A stretch of 64,000 nucleotides of DNA from Magnetospirillum sp. SS-4 (GCF_902729425.1 NZ_CACVCH010000002.1:20889-84888), one strand, 5' to 3'; shown: positions 47,489 to 56,317, numbered from the stretch's first letter. Notes: generated by a model not told the origin, from the sequence alone. Numbers and translations are program-made.

Positions 47489-48960
47489 GCCGGCATCAGC
47501 GGAGAAAAGGCCTCGACCTCCTCCGACACCCCCTTGAGACGGATGCTTCCTTGGGGCGCCAGGGGTACCAATCCGTCCAGCCGGGCGGCGGCGGCGGCGC
47601 TCATCAGGATCGGCGGGCGCGGGGCCCGCGCCTGGGCCTCCAGCCGGGCCGCCAGGTTGACGGCGTTGCCGATGACGGTGAATTCCAGCCGGTCGGGGCT
47701 GCCCAGCAATCCCGCCACCACCTCGCCCACATGCAGGCCGATGCCGTTGGTAAGCCGGCAGGCTTCGGGCCGGTCCCGGTTGAAGCGGCCGAGGCGCACC
47801 TGCATGTCCTGGGCGCAGCGCACCGCCGCCAGGGTATGGCCGGGCTCGCCGCCCAGGCCGAACACCGCCATCACGGCGTCGCCGATGAATTTGTCGACCA
47901 TGCCGCCGTGGGAATGGACGGCGGCCACCATCTCGGCGAAATAGCCGTTCAGCAGGGCGATCAGCTGTTCCGGCTCCATGGATTCGGCCAGGGGGGTGAA
48001 GCCGCGCAGATCGGCCATCAGCACGGTCACCTCGATGCGGCGGCCCTCCAGATGGATTCCGGCGCCGCCGTCATGGCTGAACTGGTCGATGACATGAGCG
48101 GCGACGGTGGGGTCGACGAAGCGGCCGAAGGCGTCCCTGATGCGTTCGCGCAACGCCAGTCCGGCGGCCATCTCGTTTATGCCGCCCGCCACCAGTCCCA
48201 GCTCGTCGGGGCGCGAGGCGTCCACCCGTACCTCGGTGAACCGGCCGTTCCGAACATTTCCCAGGCCGGCGACAATGGCTTGGCAGTCCTGCTTCAGCGC
48301 CCTGCCGTAGCGCCAGGACATATAAAGCGCGGCGGCGATGAAGCAGGCCCCCAGGAATCCCACCTCGACGGCGACGCCGGGATGGGCGTAGCCCTCGTAG
48401 ACCATGCGGATTCCCATCAGCACCATGACCAGGGTGGGAACCACGCTCACCACCAGGAAGCCCTCGGTCAGGCGGCGCGAGATATGCTCGACGGTGGCGG
48501 CGGCGGTTTCGGTGTGAAAGCTACGGAAATGGGTCTCCATGGCGACGAATTCCACCTGCGCCAGGATGCCGGCGCCCAAGGCCCAGTAGCCGGCCAGCAG
48601 CTTGGCATGGCTGGCCGCCGGAAAATCGGGGTAGATGACGGCATGGGTGACCACCGCCGCGCCACCCATGATCAGCCAGCCGATCACCGACAGGTGAAAC
48701 CCGTGGCGGGCGACGCTTTCCCGCTTCCATGGCCTGGGAAAGGCGCGCAGCAGCGCTTCCCGCAAGACGACGTGCAGCAGGGACAGCGCCAGCAGAACCA
48801 GCGCCACCCGCTGGAACGGCACGGTGGCGATGAAGGGACAGACCGACTTGGCGTAGATGGCGAGAAAGACCGTCGTCGCCACGACGCCCAGGTGAAGGCG
48901 AAATCTCAGGGATGGTCCCAGCCCGTCCAGTGTGGTTCCGCCCATGCCGGCCTCCGCCAT
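47482..48960 (-). CDS. Membrane class III adenylate/guanylate cyclase
   Basis: A 492-residue protein. Six N-terminal hydrophobic segments (including LHLGVVATTVFLAIYAKSV and WYALG-like VGWLIMGGAAVVTHAV) resemble a MASE2-type sensor. A HAMP-like linker (RALKQDCQAIVAGLGNV...) leads into the catalytic domain. MADLRGFTPLAESM has the first metal Asp and VDKFIGDAVMAVFG the second. GIGLHVGEVVAGLLG and VIGNAVNLAARLE supply the base-recognition and Asn/Arg residues. It should make cAMP or cGMP; base selectivity cannot be read. ATG 48960 was chosen because upstream residues fall in the divergent intergenic zone. It converges on DUF411 and lies 98 bp from the radical SAM gene. Confidence 0.88.
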   Translation of the reverse strand: MAEAGMGGTTLDGLGPSLRFRLHLGVVATTVFLAIYAKSVCPFIATVPFQRVALVLLALSLLHVVLREALLRAFPRPWKRESVARHGFHLSVIGWLIMGGAAVVTHAVIYPDFPAASHAKLLAGYWALGAGILAQVEFVAMETHFRSFHTETAAATVEHISRRLTEGFLVVSVVPTLVMVLMGIRMVYEGYAHPGVAVEVGFLGACFIAAALYMSWRYGRALKQDCQAIVAGLGNVRNGRFTEVRVDASRPDELGLVAGGINEMAAGLALRERIRDAFGRFVDPTVAAHVIDQFSHDGGAGIHLEGRRIEVTVLMADLRGFTPLAESMEPEQLIALLNGYFAEMVAAVHSHGGMVDKFIGDAVMAVFGLGGEPGHTLAAVRCAQDMQVRLGRFNRDRPEACRLTNGIGLHVGEVVAGLLGSPDRLEFTVIGNAVNLAARLEAQARAPRPPILMSAAAAARLDGLVPLAPQGSIRLKGVSEEVEAFSPLMPAQ

Positions 48961-49058
48961 TTTGCCGTCATTGTCCCATTCGGTCCGCAGTTTTCCGAGG
49001 TTACAGTGAAAACACGAAAAGGCCGTGAAACTTTTTCCGTTTACCGCACGAATGGGCA

Positions 49059-50027
49059 ATGACCATGGCACAGAACCGAGGCCTCCCGATGCGGGCGGAA
49101 CAGGGCGTTTCGGCAAAATTTCGCGATCCGGAGTGGACGGCGGGCGGCGACAGGCGCGCCGCGGTCCCGCTGAGCGGGCTGGAGACGTTGTGGTTCAACA
49201 CCGGCACCTTGTGCAACCTTGCCTGCCGGGACTGCTACATCGAATCCGGGCCACGCAACGACCGGTTGGCCTATCTGCGGCGCGATGAGGCGCGACGTTT
49301 CCTCGACGAGGCGGGGAGGAATCACCCGGAACTGGCCGAGATCGGCTTCACCGGCGGCGAACCCTTCATGAATCCCGATATCCTGGGAATGCTGGAGGAC
49401 GCGCTGGCGACCGGCCGGCGGACGCTGGTGCTGACCAACGCCATGAAACCCATGCAGCGCCTGAAGGCGCCGCTGCTGGCGCTGAACCGGCGCTTTCCCG
49501 GAATGCTGACCCTGCGGGTGTCGGTTGACCACCATGCCCAGGCCCGGCACGAGGAATTGCGCGGTCAAGGTTCCTGGCGGTCGATGATGGAAGGGCTGGC
49601 CTGGCTGGTCGACAACGATTTCACAATAGCCATCGCCGGCCGCCGGCGCTGGGGCGAGACGGAGGAGGCCATCCGCGACGGCTATGGCGTCTTGTTCGAC
49701 CGGCTGGGCCTGCGGCGGCAAGGGGGCGATCTGGTGCTGTTCCCCGAGATGGACCCGGAAGCCGAGGTTCCCGAGATCAGCGAGCGTTGCTGGGGGATTC
49801 TCGGCAAGCGGCCGGATTCGGTGATGTGCGCCACCTCGCGCATGGTGGTCCGGCGCAAGGAGGCCGACCGTCCGGTGGTGCTGTCCTGCACCCTGCTGGC
49901 TTACGATCCGCAGTTCGAGATGGGGGCCACCCTGGCCGAGGTGGCGCGGCCGGTCAGTCTCAACCATCGGTTCTGCGCCGAGTTCTGCGTGCTGGGCGGC
50001 GCGTCCTGCGGTGGCGGGGGACATTGA
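49059..50027 (+). CDS. Radical SAM protein with C-terminal Cys cluster
   Basis: A 322-residue radical SAM enzyme. The cluster-binding motif C52-x3-C56-x2-C59 (CNLACRDC) is followed by IGFTGGEPFMN, the typical SAM-binding GGE motif. The C-terminus has Cys-rich CAEFCVLGGASCGGGG, which could carry an auxiliary cluster but is shorter than a standard SPASM domain. The nearest recognisable group is that of 'Cys-rich radical SAM' proteins with unknown substrates. It is followed 65 bases later by the AhpD-like gene, with which it probably forms a two-gene unit. The protein could instead activate a separate enzyme. Confidence 0.8.
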   Translation: MTMAQNRGLPMRAEQGVSAKFRDPEWTAGGDRRAAVPLSGLETLWFNTGTLCNLACRDCYIESGPRNDRLAYLRRDEARRFLDEAGRNHPELAEIGFTGGEPFMNPDILGMLEDALATGRRTLVLTNAMKPMQRLKAPLLALNRRFPGMLTLRVSVDHHAQARHEELRGQGSWRSMMEGLAWLVDNDFTIAIAGRRRWGETEEAIRDGYGVLFDRLGLRRQGGDLVLFPEMDPEAEVPEISERCWGILGKRPDSVMCATSRMVVRRKEADRPVVLSCTLLAYDPQFEMGATLAEVARPVSLNHRFCAEFCVLGGASCGGGGH

Positions 50028-50091
50028 TGCGCCGCCGCCTTCGCGTCTCGGTTTCCGGCGTCCTCGCCCGCATCCGTCCGGACAGGGGGGC

Positions 50092-50643
50092 ATGATGCGA
50101 CCGGTGAGCGCCAAGCCGCTGAATCGTTACCCGTGGTGGATACGCCTATTCTTTCTGAAGCAGCGCCGCACCTACGGCAAGGTGCTGGACCCCGCCCTGC
50201 TGTGGGGGCGCTCACCCTGGGTGTTCGGCGCCGTCGCGCTGCTGTACGGCGCCCTGGACCGGAAATCCTCGCCGGTGGAGCCGCCGTTGCGTTCGCTGCT
50301 GACGGTGCGGGTGTCGCAGATCAACCACTGCGCCTTCTGCGTCGACATCAACTCGGCCACCATGCTGAAGCGCGGCATATCGGAAGACAAGCTGGCGGCC
50401 CTGGCGAACTGGCGGGATTCGCCGCTGTTTTCCGAGCGGGAACGAGCGGCGCTGGACTATGCCGAGGCGGTGACCGTCACCGATGGCGTGGTCACCGAGG
50501 CGATGCGCGCCGCGCTTGGCCGCCATTGGGACGAGGACGGCATCGTCGAGCTGACCGGCCTGATCGCCTTCCAGAACCTGTCGTCCAAGTTCAACGCCGC
50601 CCTGGACGTGCCGCCGCAGGGATTCTGCGTGATGCCGAAATAG
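50092..50643 (+). CDS. Carboxymuconolactone decarboxylase / AhpD-like protein
   Basis: A 183-residue helical protein of the CMD/AhpD fold, with the redox motif C80-x2-C83 in INHCAFCVDIN. In AhpD the CxxC is followed by a His three residues on; here that position is Asn87, so classical AhpD proton relay is incomplete. FQNLSSKFNAALDV is the C-terminal family segment. AhpD-type proteins reduce peroxiredoxins or relay thiol electrons; the role here is unknown. Its ATG (two in a row) follows a G-rich stretch. Neighbouring the radical SAM gene suggests redox or peptide-modification work, but that is inference. Confidence 0.82.
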   Translation: MMRPVSAKPLNRYPWWIRLFFLKQRRTYGKVLDPALLWGRSPWVFGAVALLYGALDRKSSPVEPPLRSLLTVRVSQINHCAFCVDINSATMLKRGISEDKLAALANWRDSPLFSERERAALDYAEAVTVTDGVVTEAMRAALGRHWDEDGIVELTGLIAFQNLSSKFNAALDVPPQGFCVMPK

Positions 50644-50663
50644 GCTGACCGCGCTAAGTGCTA

Positions 50664-50760
50664 AGGGACCGCCGGTCCCTCGCGCCCGCAAGAGAAAACC
50701 AGCGGGACCGAGTTGCCCCTTCGGGGCTACCCGCACCACTCCCTTGGTTTTCCCTTGCGG
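50664..50760 (+). other. Structured inverted-repeat region upstream of the 78-residue gene
   Basis: A seven-bp hairpin AGGGACC-GCC-GGTCCCT lies at 50664-50680, just after the AhpD-like gene. A larger nested structure follows: outer arms 50686-50701 and 50745-50760 pair over 16 bases with one mismatch. Inside are GCGGG/CCCGC (50702-50706, 50730-50734) and GCCCC-TTC-GGGGC (50715-50727). It could be a terminator plus an RNA element or a small palindromic repeat of the genome; I cannot tell which. Confidence 0.45.
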
Positions 50761-50791
50761 TTGCTACCCCCCCTGCTCTCGGTGAGGGCCA

Positions 50792-50824
50792 AGGTTGCAG
50801 CGCAGGGCTGCAACCTGATATCAT
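50792..50824 (+). promoter_or_regulatory. Candidate promoter overlapping a 9-bp palindrome before the 78-residue gene
   Basis: AGGTTGCAG and CTGCAACCT form a 9-bp inverted repeat at 50792-50816. TTGCAG (50795-50800) and TATCAT (50819-50824) are spaced 18 bp and can serve as -35 and -10. The palindrome would cover the -35 box and spacer, as for an operator. Confidence 0.45.
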
Positions 50825-50846
50825 CAAGAGTAGAGGAGCCGAAACC

Positions 50847-51083
50847 ATGAGTGCTTCAGCCATTTTAAAGCTTCAATCGGTAGGGTTTTCGAAGGAGCAA
50901 GTCGAAGCTCTCGCCGATTTCATGGACACCCAAGCCGCCAGCAAGGCCGATATTCTGACGACGGAAGCAAAGTTGTACAGTGCCATTGCCGACGCCAAGA
51001 TTGACATCATCAAATGGGTTGTCGGTATGGGGCTTGCCCAAGTCGGTCTGGTTTTCGCGGCGCTTAAGATTTTCGTTCACTGA
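50847..51083 (+). CDS. Small coiled-coil protein with C-terminal membrane helix (DUF1640-like)
   Basis: A 78-residue protein. Residues 1-25 contain LKLQSVGFSKEQVEALADFM, a helical interaction motif. Residues 30-55 form a coiled coil (ASKADILTTEAKLYSAIADAKIDIIKW). A membrane helix then ends the protein (VVGMGLAQVGLVFAALKIF). This arrangement resembles the DUF1640/CCDC90 coiled-coil proteins. The function is unknown; a membrane-tethered scaffold is possible. GAGGAG lies seven bases before the ATG. The gene is alone, with structured DNA and a candidate promoter upstream and a strong terminator downstream. Confidence 0.7.
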   Translation: MSASAILKLQSVGFSKEQVEALADFMDTQAASKADILTTEAKLYSAIADAKIDIIKWVVGMGLAQVGLVFAALKIFVH

Positions 51084-51102
51084 TTCCTTCGACAACCATC
51101 AG

Positions 51103-51130
51103 CCGGGGCGCCAGGCGCCCCGGTTTTTTT
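51103..51130 (+). terminator. Rho-independent terminator of the 78-residue gene
   Basis: A nine-bp GC-rich stem (CCGGGGCGC / GCGCCCCGG) with loop CAG, followed by seven T residues (51124-51130). It is the clearest intrinsic terminator in the window. Confidence 0.9.
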
Positions 51131-51207
51131 CGTGGGCGTTGGCAGGAGATCGCGAAGTTTGCGATTTGCCCGTTGACGTGCGGTGCTCCAGCCGGCTTCA
51201 TCCCGCC

Positions 51208-52005
51208 TCATGGCGGAAACACATGGGATGGCCGGGGAACCATCCGCCACGTTCCGGTTCGCTTCTCGAACCAGTGATGGCGGACGGTGTGGAACGCCTC
51301 GCCGCCCCAGCCCTGGACGCCGACCTCCATGTGGCCGCCGTCGAGGCGCACCAGGCAATAGCCGTTGGCGTCCTCGCGCAGGCGGGTCGAACAGGCGGTG
51401 GACGCCTGGACCAGCACCAGCGATCCGCCGTGAACCCCGTTGATCAGTTCCACATGGGCGTGGTGGACGTGGCCGGCCAGGACCAGGTCGACGTCATGCT
51501 CCACCAGGGTTTCGTAAGGGTGGCCGGCACGGGCGCTGGCGGGGGGGTGGTGCAGGAACACCACCTTGGCCGCGCCGTCGGGGGATTCGGCCAACATGGC
51601 CTCGAGGTGGTCGAGATGGGTTCCCTTCAGGGCGCCGGATTTCCAGCGCAGGCTCCGGGTGCTGTCGAGCCCGACCACCGTCACCTCGCCGTCGTTCCAG
51701 ACCGGACTTTCGTCATGGTCGGGCAGGCTGCGGTGGAATTTGGCGCGTGGCCGGAAAATGCGGGCCAGCGGCCGGTAAAGCGGCGAAAGGTCGTGATTGC
51801 CAGGCACCACCAGCGACGGCGCGGGCAGCCGTTCCAGGAAGGCCCTGGCCTCGGCGAACTGGCGGGTCCGGGCCCGCTGGGTCAGATCGCCCGAGATGAT
51901 CACCAGATCGGGACGGTGGCGGTGCAGGTCGGCCAGCAGGGCGTCGACCACCCTGGCCTCGGTCCGGCCGAAATGCAGGTCGGACAGGTGGGCCAGGACC
52001 CTCAT
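51208..52005 (-). CDS. Calcineurin-like metallophosphoesterase
   Basis: A 265-residue phosphoesterase. The metal ligands appear in order: LAHLSDLHFGRT (Asp and His), LVIISGDLTQRA (Asp), LVVPGNHDLSP (Asn-His-Asp), VVFLHHPPAS (His) and VDLVLAGHVHHAHVE (His-x-His). The group includes cyclic-nucleotide phosphodiesterases of the CpdA type and lipid phosphatases such as LpxH; the substrate is not decided by sequence. The start ATG overlaps the stop of the diacylglycerol kinase-like gene (ATGA). A cyclase gene lies 2.3 kb away, which fits but does not prove a cAMP-degrading role. Confidence 0.87.
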   Translation of the reverse strand: MRVLAHLSDLHFGRTEARVVDALLADLHRHRPDLVIISGDLTQRARTRQFAEARAFLERLPAPSLVVPGNHDLSPLYRPLARIFRPRAKFHRSLPDHDESPVWNDGEVTVVGLDSTRSLRWKSGALKGTHLDHLEAMLAESPDGAAKVVFLHHPPASARAGHPYETLVEHDVDLVLAGHVHHAHVELINGVHGGSLVLVQASTACSTRLREDANGYCLVRLDGGHMEVGVQGWGGEAFHTVRHHWFEKRTGTWRMVPRPSHVFPP

Positions 52006-52910
52006 GACCGGTCCTGGCCACGCCGGGGCATCAGCACCGACAGGGCCTTTGGGCGCGCCTTGAACACCAGCGGCGAGTTCATCACCGTCACCTCGCCGTC
52101 CAGCGACACCATCATCCGGTGCTTGCGGCTGGTGACCCTGACCTCCTTGGCGGTGAAGGTCTGGATCAGGCCGCTGTGCCGCCAGCGGCCGATCATCGCC
52201 TCCAGCATCAGCAGCAGCAGCGACAGCCGGCCCGAGCAGGCGGCGACATGGATCGCCAGATGGCCGGCATCCAGGGTTTCCCGCGACAGCGGCAGCGGCT
52301 CTTCCTTCCAGGAATTGTTGGTGATGAACAGCATGGGGGTGGTGACCGCCCGCGGGCCGTCCTTCAGTTCCAGGGTGACGTCGATCATGGGATAGCGGCG
52401 AAAGGCCCGCAACGCCGCCAGCGCCATGGCCGGCCACTTCTTCATTCCGTCGCGCTGGAGGTGGTCGCGCCGCCGCACCGTCCAGGGATGCATGCCGAGC
52501 GAGGCCCAGATGGCGAAGGGCAGTCCGTTGACCTCGGCCAGGTCGATCAGGGCCGGCTGGGCCTGCGCCAGGGTGCGGGCGGCCTCGATGGGGTCTGGGG
52601 GCAGGCCGAGGTCGCGGGCGAACAGGTTCAGCGTCCCCAGCGGCAGGATGCCCAGCGGCTTCTCGCGTCCCAGCCCGGCCAGGATGGCGGTGAGCAGGGT
52701 GCCGTCGCCGCCGCCGATCACCGTGCCGTCCAGGTCCTGGCGCCCGGCCAGGGTGGAGACGGTCCGGGCAAGGTCGCGCCGGCCGACCAGATGGGGCTCG
52801 ACCGCATGGCCGGCCTCGGCCAGCACCTGGGCGATGGTGGCGACGGTCGTGTCCAGCGGCAGCCTGCGGAAGCTGCCCGCCGAACGATTGATGACGAGGG
52901 CGAGGCGCAT
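52002..52910 (-). CDS. Diacylglycerol kinase catalytic-domain (YegS-like) lipid kinase
   Basis: A 302-residue protein. LALVINRSAGSF opens the family fold and VIGGGDGTLLTAILAGL is the nucleotide-binding GGDGT motif. PLGILPLGTLNLFARDLG is the conserved phosphate-loop region, and the C-terminal half has NNSWKEEPLP and VSLDGEVTVM. It is a homologue of bacterial YegS/BmrU lipid kinases, which phosphorylate lipids at the inner membrane; the substrate is uncertain. ATG 52910 gives a standard start. The gene is divergent from rsh over about 150 bp; a perfect TTGACA (52945-52940 on the minus strand) lies just upstream but lacks a matching -10. Confidence 0.85.
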   Translation of the reverse strand: MRLALVINRSAGSFRRLPLDTTVATIAQVLAEAGHAVEPHLVGRRDLARTVSTLAGRQDLDGTVIGGGDGTLLTAILAGLGREKPLGILPLGTLNLFARDLGLPPDPIEAARTLAQAQPALIDLAEVNGLPFAIWASLGMHPWTVRRRDHLQRDGMKKWPAMALAALRAFRRYPMIDVTLELKDGPRAVTTPMLFITNNSWKEEPLPLSRETLDAGHLAIHVAACSGRLSLLLLMLEAMIGRWRHSGLIQTFTAKEVRVTSRKHRMMVSLDGEVTVMNSPLVFKARPKALSVLMPRRGQDRS

Positions 52911-53058
52911 TCCCTGACAGCATCGCGGATGGCGACTTATGTCAAGAGAGACGATAAATGAACGTGGCCGGTGACGGTTTCCTCTTTTCCTCCGGCGTCC
53001 GGCCGTACACATTATGGGGACGGCGGCCAAGGTGGCGCCGGTTGAGGGCACATATGGC

Positions 53059-55206
53059 ATGATGCGCCAATTCGAACTGGTCGAGCGTGTCAAGTCCTAC
53101 GATCCGGGGGCGGACGAGGACGCCATCAACCGCGCCTATGTCTTCGCTATGAAGATGCACGGCTCGCAGTTGCGGGCCTCGGGCGATCCCTATTTCTCGC
53201 ATCCCATCGAGGTCGCGGGCATCCTGACCAAGTACCGGCTCGATTCCGCCTCCATCATCACCGCCTTGCTGCACGACACCATCGAGGACACCCCCGCCAC
53301 CCTGGAGGATATCGAGAAGCTGTTCGGGCGCGAGATCGGGCGGCTGGTGGACGGCGTCACCAAGCTGAACCGGATCGAGCTGCAATCCGACCACGCCAAG
53401 CAGGCCGAGAACCTGCGCAAGCTGGTTCTGGCCATGAGCGAGGACATCCGTGTCTTGCTGGTCAAGCTGGCGGACCGCATGCACAACATGCGCACGCTCC
53501 ACTACATCAAGAACCCCGACAAGCGCCGCCGCATCGCCATGGAGACCATGGAGATTTACGCGCCGCTGGCCGAACGCATCGGCATGCAGGGCATCAAGAT
53601 GGAGCTGGAGGATCTGGCCTTCGCCGAGCTGCATCCAGACGCCAGGGCATCCATCGTGGCGCGGCTGTCCTTCCTGCGCGAGCAGGGCGGCGACCTGATC
53701 AGCCGCATCCTGGAGGAACTGCGCAACATCCTGGGCGAGGCCGGCATCACCGCCACCGTGTCGGGGCGCGAGAAGACGCCTTATTCCATCTGGCAGAAGA
53801 TGCAGCGCAAGAATGTCGGCTTCGAGCAACTGTCCGACATCATGGCGTTCCGGGTCGCCGTGGGTGGAATCGAGGACTGCTATCGGGCCCTGGGCGTCAT
53901 CCATTCCCGCTATCCCATGGTGCCGAACCGCTTCAAGGACTACATCTCGACGCCCAAGCCCAACGGCTACCGCTCGCTCCATACCGGGGTGTTCGGGCCG
54001 GAGCGCCACCGCATCGAGGTACAGATCCGCACCACCGAGATGCATGAGGTGGCCGAACTGGGCGTCGCCGCCCACTGGAAATACAAGGCCGATTCCGGCA
54101 ACCTCACCGATGGTCGCCAGTACCGCTGGCTGCGCGAACTGCTCGACATCCTGGAGCATGCCTCGAACCCCGAGGAATTCCTGGAGCACACCAAGCTGGA
54201 GATGTTCTCCGACCAGGTGTTCTGCTTCACGCCCAAGGGCGACCTGATCTCGCTGCCGCGCGGCGCCTGCCCGGTGGACTTTGCCTATGCCGTCCATTCG
54301 CAGGTGGGCGACACTTGCGTCGGCGCCAAGGTCAACGGCCGCATCATGCCGCTTCGGACCCAGCTCCAGAACGGCGATCAGGTCGACATCATCACCTCGA
54401 AGGCCCAGACCCCGAACCCCACCTGGGAACGGTTCGTTGTCACCGGCAAGGCCCGCGCCCGCGTCCGCCGCTTCATCCGCACCCAGCAGCGGGCCCAGTA
54501 CACCGAACTGGGCCGCGCCATCCTGGTGCGCGCCTTCCGCCAGGAAAGCTACGACTTCACAGAGAAGGCGCTGGAAGGGGTGCTGCGCATCTTCAAGGCC
54601 CCCGGCGTCGAGGATCTGCTGGCCATGGTGGGCGAGGGGACCCTGACCGCCCGCGAGGTGGTCTCGTCGGTGTTCCCCGAGTTGAAGGCCCAGCGGCCCG
54701 ACAACGTGGTGGCGTTGAAGGCCCGCGCCAAGGCCTCGTCCGACAAGAAGGACAAGGGCGGGGCCGTTCCCATCAAGGGCCTGATTCCCGGCATGGCCAT
54801 GCACTTCGCCGGCTGCTGCCATCCGCTGCCCGGCGACCGCATCGTCGGCATCGTCGCCACCGGGCGCGGCGTCACCATCCACACCATCGACTGCGAGAAC
54901 CTGGAACAGTTTGCCGACCAGCCGGAACGCTGGCTCGATCTGGCCTGGGACGATGCCGATTCCGCCGCCCATGTCGGCCGCATCGACCTGGTCGTGGCCA
55001 ACGAACCCGGCGCGTTCGGCGCCATCTCCACCGTGATCGCCAAGAACATGGGCAACATCACCAATCTGAAGATCACCAACCGCACCACCGATTTCTTCGA
55101 GATGATCATCGATATCGAGGTGCGCGACGTGAAGCACCTCACCAACGTCATCGCCGCGCTCCGCGCCACTCCGGCCATCAATTCGGTGGATCGGGCGCGC
55201 AACTGA
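53059..55206 (+). CDS. rsh: Bifunctional (p)ppGpp synthetase/hydrolase (RelA/SpoT homologue)
   Basis: A 715-residue stringent-response enzyme. The HD hydrolase domain has LLHDTIEDT, so hydrolysis is likely. The synthetase domain has RFKDYISTPKPNGYRSLH, with an RxKD-type loop typical of bifunctional enzymes. A TGS domain follows (FCFTPKGDLISLPRGACPVDFAYAVH). The C-terminal ACT domain begins near residue 640. Two adjacent ATGs (53059, 53062) give the conserved MMRQFELVERVK start. It is the single RSH protein visible in this window, alongside ppk and ppx. It is followed 54 bp later by a small exported Tudor-like protein. Confidence 0.96.
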   Translation: MMRQFELVERVKSYDPGADEDAINRAYVFAMKMHGSQLRASGDPYFSHPIEVAGILTKYRLDSASIITALLHDTIEDTPATLEDIEKLFGREIGRLVDGVTKLNRIELQSDHAKQAENLRKLVLAMSEDIRVLLVKLADRMHNMRTLHYIKNPDKRRRIAMETMEIYAPLAERIGMQGIKMELEDLAFAELHPDARASIVARLSFLREQGGDLISRILEELRNILGEAGITATVSGREKTPYSIWQKMQRKNVGFEQLSDIMAFRVAVGGIEDCYRALGVIHSRYPMVPNRFKDYISTPKPNGYRSLHTGVFGPERHRIEVQIRTTEMHEVAELGVAAHWKYKADSGNLTDGRQYRWLRELLDILEHASNPEEFLEHTKLEMFSDQVFCFTPKGDLISLPRGACPVDFAYAVHSQVGDTCVGAKVNGRIMPLRTQLQNGDQVDIITSKAQTPNPTWERFVVTGKARARVRRFIRTQQRAQYTELGRAILVRAFRQESYDFTEKALEGVLRIFKAPGVEDLLAMVGEGTLTAREVVSSVFPELKAQRPDNVVALKARAKASSDKKDKGGAVPIKGLIPGMAMHFAGCCHPLPGDRIVGIVATGRGVTIHTIDCENLEQFADQPERWLDLAWDDADSAAHVGRIDLVVANEPGAFGAISTVIAKNMGNITNLKITNRTTDFFEMIIDIEVRDVKHLTNVIAALRATPAINSVDRARN

Positions 55207-55260
55207 GACTAAAGGTTGCCCGCCCCGTCCTCTTTCATCTGGTTTCCAAGGAGCTTCAGC

Positions 55261-55584
55261 ATGACGGCTTTTCGCCTCCTTTCCGCCGGCGCCTTTTTCG
55301 CTCTGGCACTGACTTCGCAAGCCCTTGCCCAGGCCCCCGGCGCGGCGCCGTCGTGGTCGGCGCCTGCGGAAGCAGCCAAGGCGGCTACCGAAATGCCGAA
55401 GATGGCCGGCAGCGGTGGCATCTGCACGCCCGGTAATCTGATCGAGGCCTTCTCCGAAGGCGGCTGGTATCCGGCGGTGGTGCTCGATCCGCTGCGCGAT
55501 GGCCGTTGCTTCGTTCATTACGAGAATTATGGCGACGACGACGACGAGGCGTTGAAGCCCAAGCATATCCGGGCGCGCCGCTGA
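55261..55584 (+). CDS. Small exported Tudor/Agenet-like protein
   Basis: A 107-residue protein with a signal peptide ([22 protein letters not shown]). An Ala/Pro-rich linker follows, then a short beta-rich domain: [26 protein letters not shown], an acidic DDDDEA stretch and KPKHIRAR. The alternating pattern of aromatic and glycine residues resembles Tudor or Agenet domains. These are unusual in the bacterial periplasm. Two cysteines (SGGICTPG and GRCFVHY) could form a disulfide. AAGGAGC precedes the ATG. It lies between rsh and pdxJ on the same strand. No function can be assigned. Confidence 0.65.
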   Translation: MTAFRLLSAGAFFALALTSQALAQAPGAAPSWSAPAEAAKAATEMPKMAGSGGICTPGNLIEAFSEGGWYPAVVLDPLRDGRCFVHYENYGDDDDEALKPKHIRARR

Positions 55585-55585
55585 C

Positions 55586-56317
55586 ATGGTCCGTCGTCTT
55601 CGTCTCGGCGTGAACGTCGATCACGTCGCCACCATCCGCAACGCCCGTGGCGGACGCCATCCCGACCCGGTCAGGGCCGCCCACATGGCTGCCGCCGCCG
55701 GGGCCGACGGAATCACCGCCCATCTGCGCGAGGATCGCCGCCATATCTCGGATCGCGACATGGAGCGGCTTGCCAGCGAGATCGCCCTGCCGCTCAATTT
55801 CGAGATGGCGGCCACCGACGAGATGGTGGGAATCGCGCTCCGCCACCGGCCGCATGCGGCCTGCATCGTGCCCGAGCGCCGCGAGGAGCGCACTACCGAG
55901 GGGGGATTGGACGTGGCGGGCAATCTGGCGACGCTGACGCCCATGGTCGGCCGACTGGCGGACGCCGGCATCCGGGTCTCCATGTTCATCGAGGCCGATC
56001 CGCGCCAGCTCGACGCCGCCCGCGCCGTCGGGGCGCCAGTGGTGGAGCTTCACACCGGAGCCTATTGCGAAGCCGAGGGCGAGGCCCGCCTTCGCGAACT
56101 GGCGCGGATCGCCGCCGCCGCCGCCCATGCCGAGGCCATCGGCCTGGAATGCCATGCCGGGCACGGCCTGGCATTCGATACAGTGAAGCCGGTGGCGGCC
56201 ATTCCGACCATCGTCGAGCTGAATATCGGGCATTTCCTGGTGGGCGAGGCCATCTTCATCGGTCTGGAGGCCTCGATCCGCCGCATGCGCCAACTGATGG
56301 ACGAGGTGCGGGCGTGA
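55586..56317 (+). CDS. pdxJ: Pyridoxine 5'-phosphate synthase
   Basis: A 243-residue TIM-barrel enzyme that condenses 1-deoxyxylulose-5-phosphate with 3-amino-2-oxopropyl phosphate to form pyridoxine phosphate. [15 protein letters not shown] is the N-terminal family signature, [16 protein letters not shown] carries active-site residues, and FEMAATDEM and HTGAYCEA follow. The C-terminal [17 protein letters not shown] is also diagnostic. The gene's stop overlaps the GTG start of acpS (GTGA), a coupling found in many proteobacteria. Confidence 0.97.
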   Translation: MVRRLRLGVNVDHVATIRNARGGRHPDPVRAAHMAAAAGADGITAHLREDRRHISDRDMERLASEIALPLNFEMAATDEMVGIALRHRPHAACIVPERREERTTEGGLDVAGNLATLTPMVGRLADAGIRVSMFIEADPRQLDAARAVGAPVVELHTGAYCEAEGEARLRELARIAAAAAHAEAIGLECHAGHGLAFDTVKPVAAIPTIVELNIGHFLVGEAIFIGLEASIRRMRQLMDEVRA

